Shown in pieces: positions 5,646 through 5,861 of a stretch of 5,861 nt of DNA (positions are counted from its first letter, which is position 1; each line of letters opens with the position of its first letter). The position numbers were made by a program, and so were the translations under genes. Source of the DNA: Lachnospiraceae bacterium UBA7188 (lineage in GTDB: Bacteria > Bacillota > Clostridia > Lachnospirales > Lachnospiraceae); NCBI GenBank assembly GCA_002490995.1, contig DKVC01000244.1:13492-19352 (forward strand). Reading direction: 5' to 3'. The notes beneath the pieces were generated by a model. That model ran no database searches and had not been told where the DNA came from. It worked only from the letters and a program-made list of their open reading frames with translations.

Positions 5646-5861
5646 TTCCATATATCTGCAGCAGAAGGCCGTTCATTCAGCATACATGATACATGCGAAA
5701 TCATGTAAAATCATGCAAATGAAATCAGGAGAAACCTCTGTTGCGGAAAATACAAAGAAAGTGTTAGTCAACATACGTGTTGGTGCAGTCAGAAAGTGCC
5801 ATAAACACAGCATCCTAATATGGACAAAATCCAACGGCCAACACGGTTATTGACTAACACC
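5646..5861. other. non-coding right end of the window
   Basis: I see no gene that I would defend here. The region has an AT-rich 8-bp stem (TACATGAT 5683-5690 with ATCATGTA 5700-5707), a tandem AAATCATG at 5698-5705 and 5708-5715, and the large inverted repeat described separately. A 71-codon frame from 5638 to 5853 crosses all of it but has no ribosome binding site and reads straight through the repeats. Confidence 0.6.
5761..5860. repeat. 100-bp unit bounded by 23-base imperfect inverted repeats
   Basis: The left arm at 5761-5783 reads GTGTTAGTCAA, four bases, then CGTGTTGG. The right arm at 5838-5860 is its reverse complement, with 20 of 23 positions matching and the differences confined to the four-base centre. 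The arms are 54 bases apart. The shape fits a very short non-autonomous element with terminal repeats, two facing binding sites for one protein, or a long hairpin RNA. The window ends one base later, so flanking target-site copies cannot be judged. Confidence 0.75.

Noticed and set aside
5638..5853. 71-codon frame after the small membrane protein
   Set aside because: It overlaps the preceding stop, lacks a ribosome binding site and runs through short repeats and the left inverted-repeat arm, so chance is more likely.
5761..5860. CRISPR repeats
   Set aside because: There are only two copies, in inverted rather than direct orientation, and no spacer series.

Overview
The window looks like chromosomal DNA of a Gram-positive, low-to-middle G+C Firmicute, most likely a gut Lachnospiraceae relative (Blautia, Enterocloster or Hungatella type). 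This rests on strong AGGAGG-type ribosome binding sites, sigma-A-like promoters, paired ABC half-transporters with 'VFQDF' Q-loops, a Uma2-family nuclease gene and a DUF4190-like small membrane protein. The genus is inference; there is no rRNA or tRNA to fix it.

Layout. Bases 1-334 are a non-coding leader holding a 15-bp palindrome (48-62), a pair of identical 12-bp direct repeats with a 21-bp period (193-225) and an extended -10 promoter (250-258). From it runs a two-gene operon on the + strand: two full ABC half-transporters (335-2344 and 2341-4236) that overlap by four bases (ATGA). Each has six predicted membrane segments followed by a nucleotide-binding domain with all catalytic motifs intact. 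They most likely form a heterodimeric exporter whose substrate cannot be read from this window. The direct repeats sit where an activator of the LytTR type (AgrA/VirR/ComE-like) would bind, so the operon is probably switched on by a signal.

Between 4237 and 4447, where the operon converges on a minus-strand gene, lie a decayed 57-60-bp tandem repeat that copies the 3' end of the second transporter gene and two perfect inverted repeats. The minus-strand gene (5002-4448) encodes a Uma2-like protein of the PD-(D/E)XK nuclease fold. Diverging from it on the + strand, behind a good sigma-A-like promoter, is a small Asn/Gln-rich-headed membrane protein (5187-5645). The last 100 bases carry a pair of 23-base imperfect inverted repeats (5761-5783 and 5838-5860) that look like the ends of a small repeat element or two facing protein-binding sites.

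The genes outside the ABC pair show no evident functional link to it. The best leads are the promoter-proximal direct repeats, the repeat-built 3' ends of both transporter genes, and the inverted-repeat unit at the right edge.
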